From assembly GCA_003194525.1 (NCBI GenBank), contig NBIV01000023.1:413135-477134 (forward strand): a DNA stretch of 64,000 nt. The letters are read 5' to 3'. The position numbers were made by a program, and so were the translations under genes. The notes under the pieces were generated by a model that made no database searches, was not told where the DNA came from, and saw only the letters and a program-made list of their open reading frames with translations. Below are positions 1 through 8,464 of this stretch, one piece after another. Position 1 is the stretch's first letter. Each line of letters opens with the position of its first letter. This stretch comes from Gracilariopsis chorda (Eukaryota; Rhodophyta; Florideophyceae; Gracilariales; Gracilariaceae).

Positions 1-2
1 GA

Positions 3-314
3 AAGGTTACTTTTGACATACTAACTGCAGTTTCTCTGAGCGGAACCAATCACGACCATGATGAACCATGTCATCTGGTTTTGGAAAACCCGGATACTCC
101 TGAACAGTTAAACTTGCCAGAGTATGGGGGACCAGAGAGCAGATATTGTCCTGCTCGTGTATATGAGTATGTAGAGGACGGCTCAAGTGAGAAACTGCAA
201 ATCAACGCTCAGAACTGCTTGCACTGCAAAGCCTGTGACATCAAAGATCCGACACAAAACATTACTTGGACAGTTCCACAAGGCGGTGGAGGGCCAAAGT
301 ACACTATTACGTAA
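3..314 (+). CDS. ETFDH: Electron-transfer flavoprotein:ubiquinone oxidoreductase, C-terminal part (5' partial)
   Basis: The reading frame is open from the window edge to TAA at 312-314 (about 103 codons) and is the last part of ETF-QO, the inner mitochondrial membrane enzyme that passes electrons from reduced ETF (fatty-acid and amino-acid oxidation) to ubiquinone. Visible family hallmarks are [13 protein letters not shown], then [17 protein letters not shown], then the C-terminal [4Fe-4S] ligand cluster [13 protein letters not shown] followed by the terminal W..PQGGGGP. Four cysteines are present (C of RYCPA plus three in CLHCKAC), as expected for the cluster. The gene enters from the left; its start lies outside the window. 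It converges on the tRNA lysidine synthetase gene. No truncation or frameshift is seen. Confidence 0.93.
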   Translation, partial: KVTFDILTAVSLSGTNHDHDEPCHLVLENPDTPEQLNLPEYGGPESRYCPARVYEYVEDGSSEKLQINAQNCLHCKACDIKDPTQNITWTVPQGGGGPKYTIT

Positions 315-712
315 GAGTATCCGCTCACCAGACAACGAACGGGTTCGCATCGCTAATGAAACCAAAGATTAGTGAGGGTTTACTACGAACAAGCGAACTG
401 CAGTAAAGTTATAATGATTGTGATACGCCGTCCTCTTACGTAATCAAGAAACTGAAAGGTGTACCTGTACGTTGAAGAGCGATTAAGCATAAAGATGTAC
501 AATTTGTCTTTGTTGCCCTACAAGTCAGAAATCTGCCGTGTATAATTGCCATGTCTAAGATAGCGAACTGCAAAATCATATGTGCTGGACGAAGATCAAC
601 GAAGATGTCAGTCTTGGTTAGGAGAGTGCGGTTCTCCGATGCTTGCAACAAACGTTTCGGGATTTCACTTTCACAGGAGCTGCATTTCGCAACTACGCTG
701 AGGATACCATCC
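315..712. other. Convergent intergenic spacer
   Basis: About 400 bp between the ETFDH stop and the TilS stop. Only short overlapping ORFs on both strands are present and none resembles a known protein. It presumably holds both 3' UTRs. Confidence 0.6.
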
Positions 713-1783
713 TCAACCCGCTTCCATTGGAAACCCTTTTCCGCTCCAAAAAGAATCGCTAGCTAATGCTGAAACACAAGGGATGTCAATGGAGATCAGT
801 TTGTCGCTGATAACAGTTGCCTGAGCCTGCCTGGTCAAGGACGGGGAGGATTTCCCCACCGGAGCTTCAAGAAGGTGACAGACTGCTTCAACCTGGCTAA
901 ACGTAGCCCCTCTGTGTCCGAGTCCGAGATACCGTTCCAAAGCCATTCGAATTACTCTTCTTTGAACTGCTCTGTGTTCAGCAAGCACTAGTTGTCGGTT
1001 TATTCGCATTTGACTCTCCGACGTGCCGTCCTTTGTGACGTATACAGCACGCCCTAGTACGAATTCAGCCATAGCACGTAAGCAAGCCGCATCATCACGT
1101 AGCAAATGTGCAGATTGTGATAGATTCTGCTCAACTTGTGGATGTAGAGTCTTACGAAGTGCGGGAAACACACAAGATCTAATACGATTCCGGGCATAAC
1201 GGGGATCGTCATTGTACACATCTCTCCAAACGGGTATATGACGCTCCACGCAAATGGTATGCGTTTCGGCACGAGTTACGTTCAGAAACGGGCGGACCAG
1301 TGATACAGACGGTGAGAGAGCTCTACTCCAGGATAAACTGGATAATCCATCTGCGCCCGAGCCGTTTGATAAATTGAATATGACAGTTTCTGCAAGATCT
1401 GTGGCTGTATGTGCGGTAAGCACGTCAGTGAACCCCTGTTCCTCAGCTAAAGACCCTAGAGATTCATACCGCCATTCTCGCGCCGCATTTTCAGACAATG
1501 GAACAGGCCGTTTTGCGGGTATGATATGAAGCGGTAAATTCGCATGGCGAGCGTAACATGCTACATGTTCGGGATTACCATGATCTGCTGGCCATTTGTG
1601 GTCGCAGTGCGCAAGCTCCAGTGTGTTCCAGGGACGTTTTGCATGCAAATATCGAAATGCTTCCGCCAAAGAAAGAGAGTCTTGTCCACCAGAAACTGCA
1701 ATTAATACTCTTCTGTCATATGGAAGGAGATTTCTGCACTCCAGAGTACGGCGAAGGCGTTGAGTAATAGCGGAGAAAAGCAT
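713..1783 (-). CDS. tilS: tRNA(Ile)-lysidine synthetase, organellar type
   Basis: A 356-codon single-exon ORF of the N-type ATP pyrophosphatase family. TilS converts cytidine-34 of the CAU-anticodon isoleucine tRNA to lysidine using ATP and lysine, so that the tRNA reads AUA; this is needed in bacteria and organelles. The P-loop is VLIAVSGGQDSL at residues 26-37. Further family motifs are AHCDHKW (residues about 58-64) and LTAHTATDLAETVIFNL (about 121-137), followed by the NDDPRYARNRIR segment near residue 190. It is shorter than the E. coli protein (about 430 aa), lacking much of the C-terminal domain. The ATG at 1783 is the first in frame, but codons stay open for 18 more upstream (basic, Lys-rich) without an ATG, so a transit-peptide exon further upstream is possible. 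Targeting to plastid or mitochondrion is inferred. Confidence 0.85.
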   Translation of the reverse strand: MLFSAITQRLRRTLECRNLLPYDRRVLIAVSGGQDSLSLAEAFRYLHAKRPWNTLELAHCDHKWPADHGNPEHVACYARHANLPLHIIPAKRPVPLSENAAREWRYESLGSLAEEQGFTDVLTAHTATDLAETVIFNLSNGSGADGLSSLSWSRALSPSVSLVRPFLNVTRAETHTICVERHIPVWRDVYNDDPRYARNRIRSCVFPALRKTLHPQVEQNLSQSAHLLRDDAACLRAMAEFVLGRAVYVTKDGTSESQMRINRQLVLAEHRAVQRRVIRMALERYLGLGHRGATFSQVEAVCHLLEAPVGKSSPSLTRQAQATVISDKLISIDIPCVSALASDSFWSGKGFPMEAG

Positions 1784-2447
1784 TTCTTTCTTTGAGCATT
1801 ATGTAGAGAAGGGTTTGGAGCTTTGCGCTTAGACGCTTGCGATGCGTTTTCTTTCTACGAATCGTGAAGTGGTGTTACGCCCAGTGCGAATGTTAAAAAG
1901 GAGTAAAGGGTTAGGTCTACCTTCGATACACGGTATGGGAACACATAGTCTGATGGCTTGATGCCGACGCCATGTACATGGTCTTTCGCATGTTCTACGT
2001 CGCAAGCTATAGAGATACTGTACGGCTCACTTTTGGTATGCGCAACTGCGAATCCATCCGAATGATTCGTTTTCCTGTTTTTCAATATTCTGATCTGAAC
2101 TTCAGGTGATGGGACTCCACAGTGTGGAGTCCCATCACCTGAAGTTCAGTCCACCTGCATCTAGAGTTATTTACAAGTATCCAGCAGACCCTTATGAGCT
2201 CAGATCTCCACGATTGGAAACAACCCTTGGTGCCAACGGTACTGGGGTAAGTTTATTGAGCCACAGCGTGAAAGATCCCCGCTGATAACGAAGTGAAACC
2301 TCGCACTTGTTTCTCACTTGCTATTCTATGAGAAACCGTATACGAACTTTTTCTTCCAGCACAAAGTTGTCAAATACAATTTTGAGGGTAGCTGAGTTAT
2401 TCTTGATAGTCAACTCTGGTATCCGTTTTGCGAGCTCGTAACACGGA
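1784..2447. other. Divergent intergenic region (tilS / thioredoxin)
   Basis: Both flanking genes start here and are transcribed outward, so it should hold two promoters. A 76-codon minus ORF (1855-2085) ends beside the palindrome at 2095-2149 but resembles nothing known. No clear TATA element was identified. Confidence 0.5.
2095..2149. repeat. 55-bp perfect palindrome, 27-nt arms, 1-nt centre
   Basis: Positions 2095-2121 are the exact reverse complement of 2123-2149, with a single G at 2122. It lies in the shared 5' region of tilS and thioredoxin. Equal architecture, but different sequence, recurs at 4871-4991 and 24540-24586. Confidence 0.95.
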
Positions 2448-3120
2448 ATGGCTTTCGTCTCCCCGATAACCTCAAGGTTCATTGCTCGCCCAGTCACATT
2501 GCGAAGGACCCAAACAACTTCTGTGAGACCCAACACAGGTTTTGCTCGTATCACTCCAAGGGCCGCTACCTACACTGCGAGAGAAGTGTCTGCAGAAGAA
2601 TTGGAAACAGTTCTGCAAGCAAACGAACGTCCACTTTTGGTGGATGCATTTGCTCGTAAGTGTTCATCTCCCCTTGTTTGTTTCCAGCTGCTTAAGTTTG
2701 ATCCTTTAGACTGACGGTGTCCCTTTCTCGTTCACTTGCAGAATGGTGTGGCCCGTGTCAATATCTTATTCCACAACTTGATATCGTGGCCGACAAGTTT
2801 GGAGATCGTCTTGACATTCTAAAGTTCAATACTGAATTGTACCCAGACTTATCCAGTGCCCTGATGATTCGAGGGTAAGTATTCTCGCGTCTTCGCATTC
2901 TTTTGAACTACTGTGATCCATTTACTTTGTTTATGAACAAGACACTAATAATGGGAATATAATATCCAGTTTGCCAACTCTTTTCTTCATCAAAGACGGA
3001 AAGCTGCTATACCGAATGGAGGGAGCTCTCAGCGCCGAACAGCTAGAGAAGCTTGTAGACTACGTTTTATTTGACGGCCCGCAACCAGACTTCTCAACCG
3101 ACAATCTGCAGGCCACTTAG
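2448..3120 (+). CDS. Plastid-targeted thioredoxin (3 exons)
   Basis: Exons 2448-2655, 2742-2874 and 2970-3120 splice (GTAAGT donors, CAG acceptors; introns of 86 and 95 bp) to a 163-aa protein. Joining exon 1 to exon 2 creates the active site AFAQWCGPCQYL, the classical thioredoxin WCGPC, which neither exon holds alone. Exon 2 to exon 3 creates MIRGLPTLFFIKDGK, containing the conserved cis-proline loop. The first about 40 residues (MAFVSPITSRF..., rich in Arg/Thr/Ser, no acids) look like a plastid transit peptide with Phe at position 3. Thioredoxins reduce disulfides on target enzymes; chloroplast forms are reduced by ferredoxin or ferredoxin-thioredoxin reductase. The subtype (x, y, m) cannot be set by eye. 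It converges on UBA5 with 67 bp between stops. Confidence 0.9.
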
Positions 3121-3187
3121 GTGTGCATTATTGTCAGCGCCACCGGTTTCCATTTGCTTCAAAACGACTTAGTACATCTAAAGATAC

Positions 3188-4399
3188 TTAGAGGCCTTTG
3201 AGTTGCGCCATTAAGTCATCCACGTTTTCGCCACTGGCTTTTACCGTGTCTTCTTCTGCCAAATTCTCGTCAGCTGTTTTTGTTTCATATTCGAATCGCA
3301 ATCCTTCTGTTAGCTCTGTCCCGTCATAAGGAACGTTTGGTCTCTCGCCTTGTGATTCGTGGGTTTCTTCTTCTACTAAAGAAATGCCCCATTCATTGTC
3401 CGGATGTAATTCTTCTTCTTCTTCTTCTTCTTCTTCTTCTTCTTTCACCTCTGTTTTCACTTGTTTGCTTTCTGCTTCCCTCACTTCGTGTTGTCTTCGA
3501 AGGCACCATGAATCACTGCACGCCGGGTTTGGCTTGAGTGTCATCTTTGGGAAGTAGTCCTTCAAAGCCGAGTACCCAAGATAGTTCGAAACACTGCCAA
3601 ACTCCAGCATATATTTTAATGTGTTTTGAACGAGTAGACCCGCAACTATGCCCATTGTCGTTGGTAGCGAAGCCGCACAGACTCCCTCTCGCTTTAGCGT
3701 ACGCTCGTCTATGTCTGAAGCAACGACCAAAGGGGGTGCACAGCTGAAGCAAGCCAGTTTTCCAGGTCTTATAAGCTGAATATGACCAGACACGGCATCT
3801 TCACTCACTCCACTCTCCATCCAAGTTTGACATAACTCGTTACACGCTGCATTTATAGCGTTTCGAGCTGCGAAGTTATCAACGCAAGAAAGAACCAGAT
3901 CAATTGCTTTTCCCTCTCGTCCGCCACGAGATATACAGCCCATGAAATGATCAAAATTGTCGAGGGATGTAATGTCATAGTTGAATGCCTCTATTTCGAC
4001 GTCAGGATTGATTCCAAGCAGTGTGTTCCGAGCAGCTTCGACCTTACTCAACCCCGATTGTTCTGGTCTGAAGAACAATCTATTCATGTTAGCCAGCTCC
4101 ACCTTATCGTAATCGAAGAGAATTAGTTTCCCAATACCACACCTAGTGAGCATTTCCGCAGCCACTGAGCCAACCCCTCCAACACCGACAATTCCTATGA
4201 CCTTTTCTCTAATGGATTCATAATTAGACACTATTCCCATCCGCTTAAGAGCCATTAGTCGTGAGTATGGGTTGTCCCCTACAACTTCAGCGGACATGTT
4301 TTCTATGCGGGATCGTGTCGTTTTCGACGAGAGCGAGTTTAGAAACTGGGACACACGTTGCTTCTGCAAAAAGTTTGGAATGTCAGAAAACCAACTCAT
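3188..4399 (-). CDS. UBA5: UBA5, E1-like enzyme activating UFM1
   Basis: A 403-aa single-exon ORF. UBA5 adenylates the ubiquitin-like protein UFM1, carries it as a thioester and passes it to UFC1, starting ufmylation (ER and ribosome quality control). Seen: Rossmann nucleotide loop [18 protein letters not shown] (residues about 68-85); zinc-ligand pairs CFSC and CSDSWC; active-site cysteine in [13 protein letters not shown]; and, in the C-terminal tail, [11 protein letters not shown], matching the UFM1/ATG8-interacting motif of animal UBA5, then the terminal [10 protein letters not shown] resembling the UFC1-binding end. An acidic run of Glu (about residues 322-332) is encoded by a GAA/CTT microsatellite. 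The start at 4399 is the first ATG giving the conserved N-terminal helix. Confidence 0.95.
   Translation of the reverse strand: MSWFSDIPNFLQKQRVSQFLNSLSSKTTRSRIENMSAEVVGDNPYSRLMALKRMGIVSNYESIREKVIGIVGVGGVGSVAAEMLTRCGIGKLILFDYDKVELANMNRLFFRPEQSGLSKVEAARNTLLGINPDVEIEAFNYDITSLDNFDHFMGCISRGGREGKAIDLVLSCVDNFAARNAINAACNELCQTWMESGVSEDAVSGHIQLIRPGKLACFSCAPPLVVASDIDERTLKREGVCAASLPTTMGIVAGLLVQNTLKYMLEFGSVSNYLGYSALKDYFPKMTLKPNPACSDSWCLRRQHEVREAESKQVKTEVKEEEEEEEEEEELHPDNEWGISLVEEETHESQGERPNVPYDGTELTEGLRFEYETKTADENLAEEDTVKASGENVDDLMAQLKGL
3411..3444. repeat. (CTT)n microsatellite inside UBA5
   Basis: About eleven TTC/CTT units encode a poly-glutamate run between the adenylation domain and the UFM1-binding tail of UBA5. 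Triplet length changes keep the reading frame. Confidence 0.9.
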
Positions 4400-5372
4400 T
4401 GTACAAGCTAAGAATTATGCTGCGGTAACGCACCATGTCCTCGGGAATCGCTGTGTCACCCATAATGCTATGAACTTTGCAAATAAAGGTGTCCATCGAT
4501 ATGATTAAGAAGTTTGGTGGATTTGATTGCTGTGGAGGTGACGCCAGAAAGGCTGCTTGTCTTGCACCAAACGTAAATTGCAAAGGCGTCGTACGCCCAC
4601 CCGCGAAGAGTGAAAGTGGTTTCCGATGATAAGGATATCTATCCCGAGCTCTGCTGGAGTTTGAAACACAAAGATAGTTTATTCCCAACCATGTACGCGT
4701 AGATAGAGAAGGGTTCAATTGTTCTCTTGCTTTGAAGGAAGGTTCTATTCCGTCTGGCCTTCTGCAGAGGCTGGTTTCTGCGCTCTCATCGCAAAAGCAA
4801 TCAAAAAGATCTTTGGATCTTCTTTGCAAGAGCCCGTGTACGTGTATATGTCACTGACAGTACTGTCAGAATTGTATGTCAGTTAGCAAGTGCTGATAGT
4901 GCTGATAGTATCAGCACTTGCTAACTGACATACAATCCTGCTAACACGTATGCGCCGTATCAGCCTGATACGGCGCATACGTGTTAGCAGGATCGAGAAA
5001 AGCTTGCATGCTTGCACCTCCCCGAACAAGTTATACTCATACAGGGCCTCTAGCTACACGTACAAGGCCATAATTTTCATGCCTGTACAAAACCGTACGT
5101 GCATGTGCCGACTGTGATAAAGGGATTAGTAGAATGTTGGAATACGGTACAACCCTACGAAGTGTAGAACCTTTATCATATTCGAGTCCCCGTCAACGGC
5201 AAATTGGAGGTTGACGGTGGATCCCGAAGTTCAGGACTGAATGCAAATGCGGAAAGCCCCTTTTAATCCACTTATTACTTATTGACTGTAGAAACTGCTT
5301 GCAGTCTAAAAGAATAACAGGCGAAACTATATCTTCAGAAGTACAAATCACATCCTCACTGACAACCCAGCA
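4400..5372. other. Intergenic region upstream of UBA5
   Basis: No convincing gene. A 148-codon minus ORF (4383-4829) overlaps the UBA5 start in another frame, has no recognisable motif and is probably 5' leader or chance. The notable content is the cluster of adjacent palindromes at 4854-4991. Confidence 0.5.
4854..4991. repeat. Cluster of three abutting palindromes
   Basis: First, 4854-4869 is a 16-bp perfect palindrome. Second, 4871-4898 is the exact reverse complement of 4909-4936 (28-nt arms); its 10-nt middle contains a tandem copy of GTGCTGATA, so without that duplication the centre would be one G. Third, 4937-4963 is the exact reverse complement of 4965-4991 (27-nt arms, single C centre). 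The second and third touch with no spacer. Confidence 0.95.
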
Positions 5373-5807
5373 TTACATCGGAGGAGCTGAAGGTGGTGCG
5401 GGTGGGACTTGAGGGGAATAGTGGTCAGATGGATATGGGGCAGAAGGGATGCCATGGGTATCACCCATCCCTTCAGAGCCGAGTTGGTGAGAAACTGGTG
5501 GCGGAGGAGTAACATACTCCTTCTGACCGCCGCGCGACGGAGACCCAGGATAATGGTCTTGTTCCTCATGACTGGATCCACGTTTCGCTCCTTGCTCCTC
5601 GTCAACTCCTCGACCGTCTCCACCCTTGTGAATAGCCCTTTTACGCAGTTCCAATCCCCAACAAAGGGCCCAAATCCACCCAATGAGCACAGGAAAGAGG
5701 CAGAGTTGTAGAATCCCAACACATATAGCCGCACCACCATGCGTGCCCAAGCAACTTGCGATTATTGTACCCACACCAGGAAAAAACAAGTTCACGATGA
5801 TGATCAT
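5373..5807 (-). CDS. Small two-helix membrane protein, SPEC3/stum-like, with proline-rich tail
   Basis: A 144-aa ORF. The N-terminal 55 residues hold two hydrophobic segments: IIIVNLFFPGVGTIIASCL (about 2-20) and AAICVGILQLCLFPVLIGW (about 26-44), followed by IWALCWGLELRKRA. The pattern of a leading asparagine, PGxGTI, a Gly between the helices and IGWIW before a basic stop is typical of the SPEC3/stum family of small membrane proteins. The remaining about 85 residues are hydrophilic, Gly/Ser-rich, and end in Pro-rich repeats (PPPPVS, PPAPPSAPP). Function is unknown; the topology suggests a hairpin membrane anchor with a cytosolic tail. Initiation at 5807 begins directly with the hydrophobic segment. 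An overlapping minus ORF (5348-5740) is a shadow. Confidence 0.65.
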   Translation of the reverse strand: MIIIVNLFFPGVGTIIASCLGTHGGAAICVGILQLCLFPVLIGWIWALCWGLELRKRAIHKGGDGRGVDEEQGAKRGSSHEEQDHYPGSPSRGGQKEYVTPPPPVSHQLGSEGMGDTHGIPSAPYPSDHYSPQVPPAPPSAPPM

Positions 5808-7161
5808 AGTGGCCTCATCCTAATTCAATGACAGTGGAGTCAGGTTAGAGTCTTATTCTGGTGTACAAACGATATTCGATACTCAAACGCTCAAACGCTC
5901 AAACGCACTCGTGAGATTCGATTAGGAAGACCTATAAAACACATTTTGGAACGGTATTATCGTTGGTCCTTGGTTGACTGTGATGGCTCTACCAATGCCC
6001 AAGACCCGATTGGACGTAGTTCGATCACTGGATTACGTTTGACTGCGACAGTAGGTGCTTGCAGAAACTGTTTGGGAGAGGCAAAGAGTAATGAGGAGCG
6101 CCCTTTGTGCTGGTTGTGGTGCGTGGGTCATGGCCCGACGCTTCTGCTGTTGGTGTAGGTATTTCAGTTCGGGATTGCAGATATAAAATCTGGCTCGCCG
6201 GGCGGCGACACAAAATGCATCAGCAAGTGGACTGGTGCGTAATTTCTGCAATTTCTGTAACGTACATGCATGTTATCTGGAGGAACAAATCTCATTGGGT
6301 GCGTGTGCCATCGCGAGTTTGCCGAAACAATCATACTATGCTTACACTTTATTCACATGCAGGATCTGTATTACAGATGTGATTGCCGGCATCGTAAAGA
6401 TAGCCCTACAACAGGTTACCGAAGGCTGTAACCCCCCTACAAGGTTTACGAAGGGTATACCATACGAGAGAAACGAGTTCGCAATCTTACATCTTACATT
6501 TGAACGACAGCACGCATCACTGCTAGCTAGTAGAGATCCTCTACCTAGTATTCTCCACGGAAAAAGGTAAGAGGCTTAGCAATCCTAGCAATCGTGAGGT
6601 ACGCATGCAAGGTTTTGGAGGCAAGGGGGGCAACGGGTTAGCAAGACGAGCAACAGTTAACCTATCTCCGTTTCATCACTTCGCGATCGGATCACGCAGA
6701 TCAACGTCACAACATCTTGATCATGCCAGATGATCCTCGTGTGCGATGCTGCCTTACGCTTAAGAACTGCTGCATATTTCCTTGTGCATGTATCTGAACA
6801 CGAACTTATCCTGAATTCATTTTCTCCGAATACTACACCATGAAGCGGTATCCTTACACCCCTTTCACCCCAGCGTACGCCACTGGCATTTCGACGTATC
6901 TTCCTCGCTCATTACATGCAAAGCGTACCTCTATCATAGAGTAAAATTTCCTGTGGCCAGAGAAGTTGCTGTCCTACGTACGGAGAAGGCCCATTGCAGA
7001 TGAGCTTTGGAATTAGTGCATGCGCCCGCACGTGCAAATAAACAAACATGTGCCCCAACGGAGGTTAGAAGAACGTGGCTCTGCACTCCATCCTACATTA
7101 AGAAACGTTTATCTGGCTAAAGAAATTGCCGTAAACCGACCAAATTCTTCTTCAAATTCGG
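5808..7161. other. Gene-poor stretch
   Basis: About 1.35 kb without a supportable gene. At 5887-5912 there are short tandem copies of CTCAAACG. Overlapping small ORFs at 5946-6570 include Cys pairs (CAGCG, CCWC, CNFC) but no coherent domain. A downstream part should hold the 3' UTR of TRAPPC2. Confidence 0.45.
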
Positions 7162-7798
7162 TCAAAGATACTTCCGAGCTAGCAACAAAACCTTATCATG
7201 GAACGCAGTTGACGTGATCGGCTCGTTATCTACGTACAGCGGATTCAATGTGGCCTTTACAAAGAGCTCGTGCAGGTCGTTAAAGAACGGCTTCACCCCG
7301 TCCTCATGACGAGAGTCGTGTAAAAGCAGGAATCGATAATCTGTATTGGATATATAAAACATCAGAATGTAATCATACCCCCCAAGTCGCTCAATATTTG
7401 TCAGTCCAATCGATTAGAGGTAATCAGAGTTTCAGAAACCTTATGAGAGTAATACTCACTGCTTGGAGTTACAAATGCAGATATTAGTTGATCATTATAT
7501 CGATCTACTACCTTTAGATACATGTCTCTTGTGTCCCACATCTGCCAAGCGCAAAGAGAACCACATTGACACATGTTCAGTTAGTCAAGTATTCAAGGAA
7601 TTGCAGCCATTCCGGACTCTACCTCAACATGTTTGTGTCGGGCGGATTGATATAAAGCTTTACCTTCTCATCCACCATATCGAGACTGCTGTGAAGAACG
7701 ATCTGTTCCAGTACTGCTTGTCTTCCAGATAAGGCTTGTGGAAACGATGCCTCGTAAATTGGGCGGTCTTCAGGTGATACAATTGTGACGGTTGGCAT
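7162..7798 (-). CDS. TRAPPC2: TRAPPC2 / sedlin, TRAPP core subunit (3 exons)
   Basis: Exons (minus strand) 7798-7664, 7541-7460 and 7340-7162 join to a 131-aa protein, close to the about 140 aa of animal sedlin. Introns are 122 bp (donor GTAAAG) and 119 bp (donor GTGAGT), both with CAG acceptors. Colinear family signatures: exon 1 SLDMVDEK; exon 2 MWDTRDMYLKVVDRYNDQLI and SAFVTPS; exon 3 YRFLLLHDSRHEDGVKPFF, LNPLYVDNEPI and AFHDKVLLLARKYL at the C-terminus. It is a longin-fold subunit of the TRAPP tethering complexes that act as exchange factors for Rab1/Rab11-type GTPases at ER-Golgi and Golgi membranes. The start at 7798 (MPTVTIVSPED) matches the family N-terminus better than the ATG 33 nt upstream. 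It lies 3 kb from Trs120/TRAPPC9, a partner in the same complex. Confidence 0.9.
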
Positions 7799-8464
7799 TC
7801 TGTCCTTCCGAATTGTGCAAGATTCTAACACGACGCCTTCATGCCAATATGCAATGTTTTGGTCAAGGATTCCAGATCCTCAGAGAAAAAGAGCCTCTAA
7901 ATTCACTGAGTTGGCCGACTACGCAAGGAGAAAACAGACGCAACAATACCGAAGTGGAATGCTGATGGAGAACGAACAGTTCCAGAGCTTGAGAGACATA
8001 GAACTTTAGAGCTTGACCAACTCCGAAACAGGACATGCATTCCAAAGTTCGATGATTGGCACGGACAGACAAGTTAAATTGGTGAATAAAATGTAATTGG
8101 GCAAGCAAATAATTCTCTAGCGCTCTGCACGAAAAACGTGGACCGATGCACTGTATGAACTCTTCCCCGGCGGACTCTTGAATACTCCTCTCCGGCGCTC
8201 AATATCTCTGGTCAGTACCGTCGGAACCAAATCTACTATCACATCAGCCCAAACCTTTGCGCAAAGGCAACATTTACGTCAAGCCTGCGCAGAGATAACA
8301 AGAAAAAACTCTGTACGAAGTGTTCGGGGGTCAGTTTTGTCATCGACGCAGTGGTTGGATAAGCTCTCGGAAGGAGGTGATAAGAATCAAATTACCTTTA
8401 CTTCATTCAAGAACACAAAAATTTGTGCGACGTTTCCTTCGTATGCACAGTAAAGAAGGTCATC
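7799..8464. promoter_or_regulatory. Shared 5' region of TRAPPC2 and DBP4 (inferred bidirectional promoter)
   Basis: Head-to-head genes are separated by 666 bp. Weak ORFs (7785-8009, 8178-8453 plus) show no domain. No TATA box was recognised; promoter function is inferred from gene layout only. Confidence 0.4.

Noticed and set aside
1855-2085. 76-codon minus ORF beside the palindrome
   Set aside because: No recognisable domain and no conserved neighbour relation; could be a small exon but this cannot be supported.
4383-4829. 148-codon minus ORF overlapping the UBA5 start
   Set aside because: Different frame from UBA5, no motif, composition not gene-like; probably 5' leader.
5946-6570. Cys-pair containing short ORFs that might be a zinc finger split by introns
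   Set aside because: Spacing of the cysteines fits no known finger, and joining pieces needed arbitrary splice sites.
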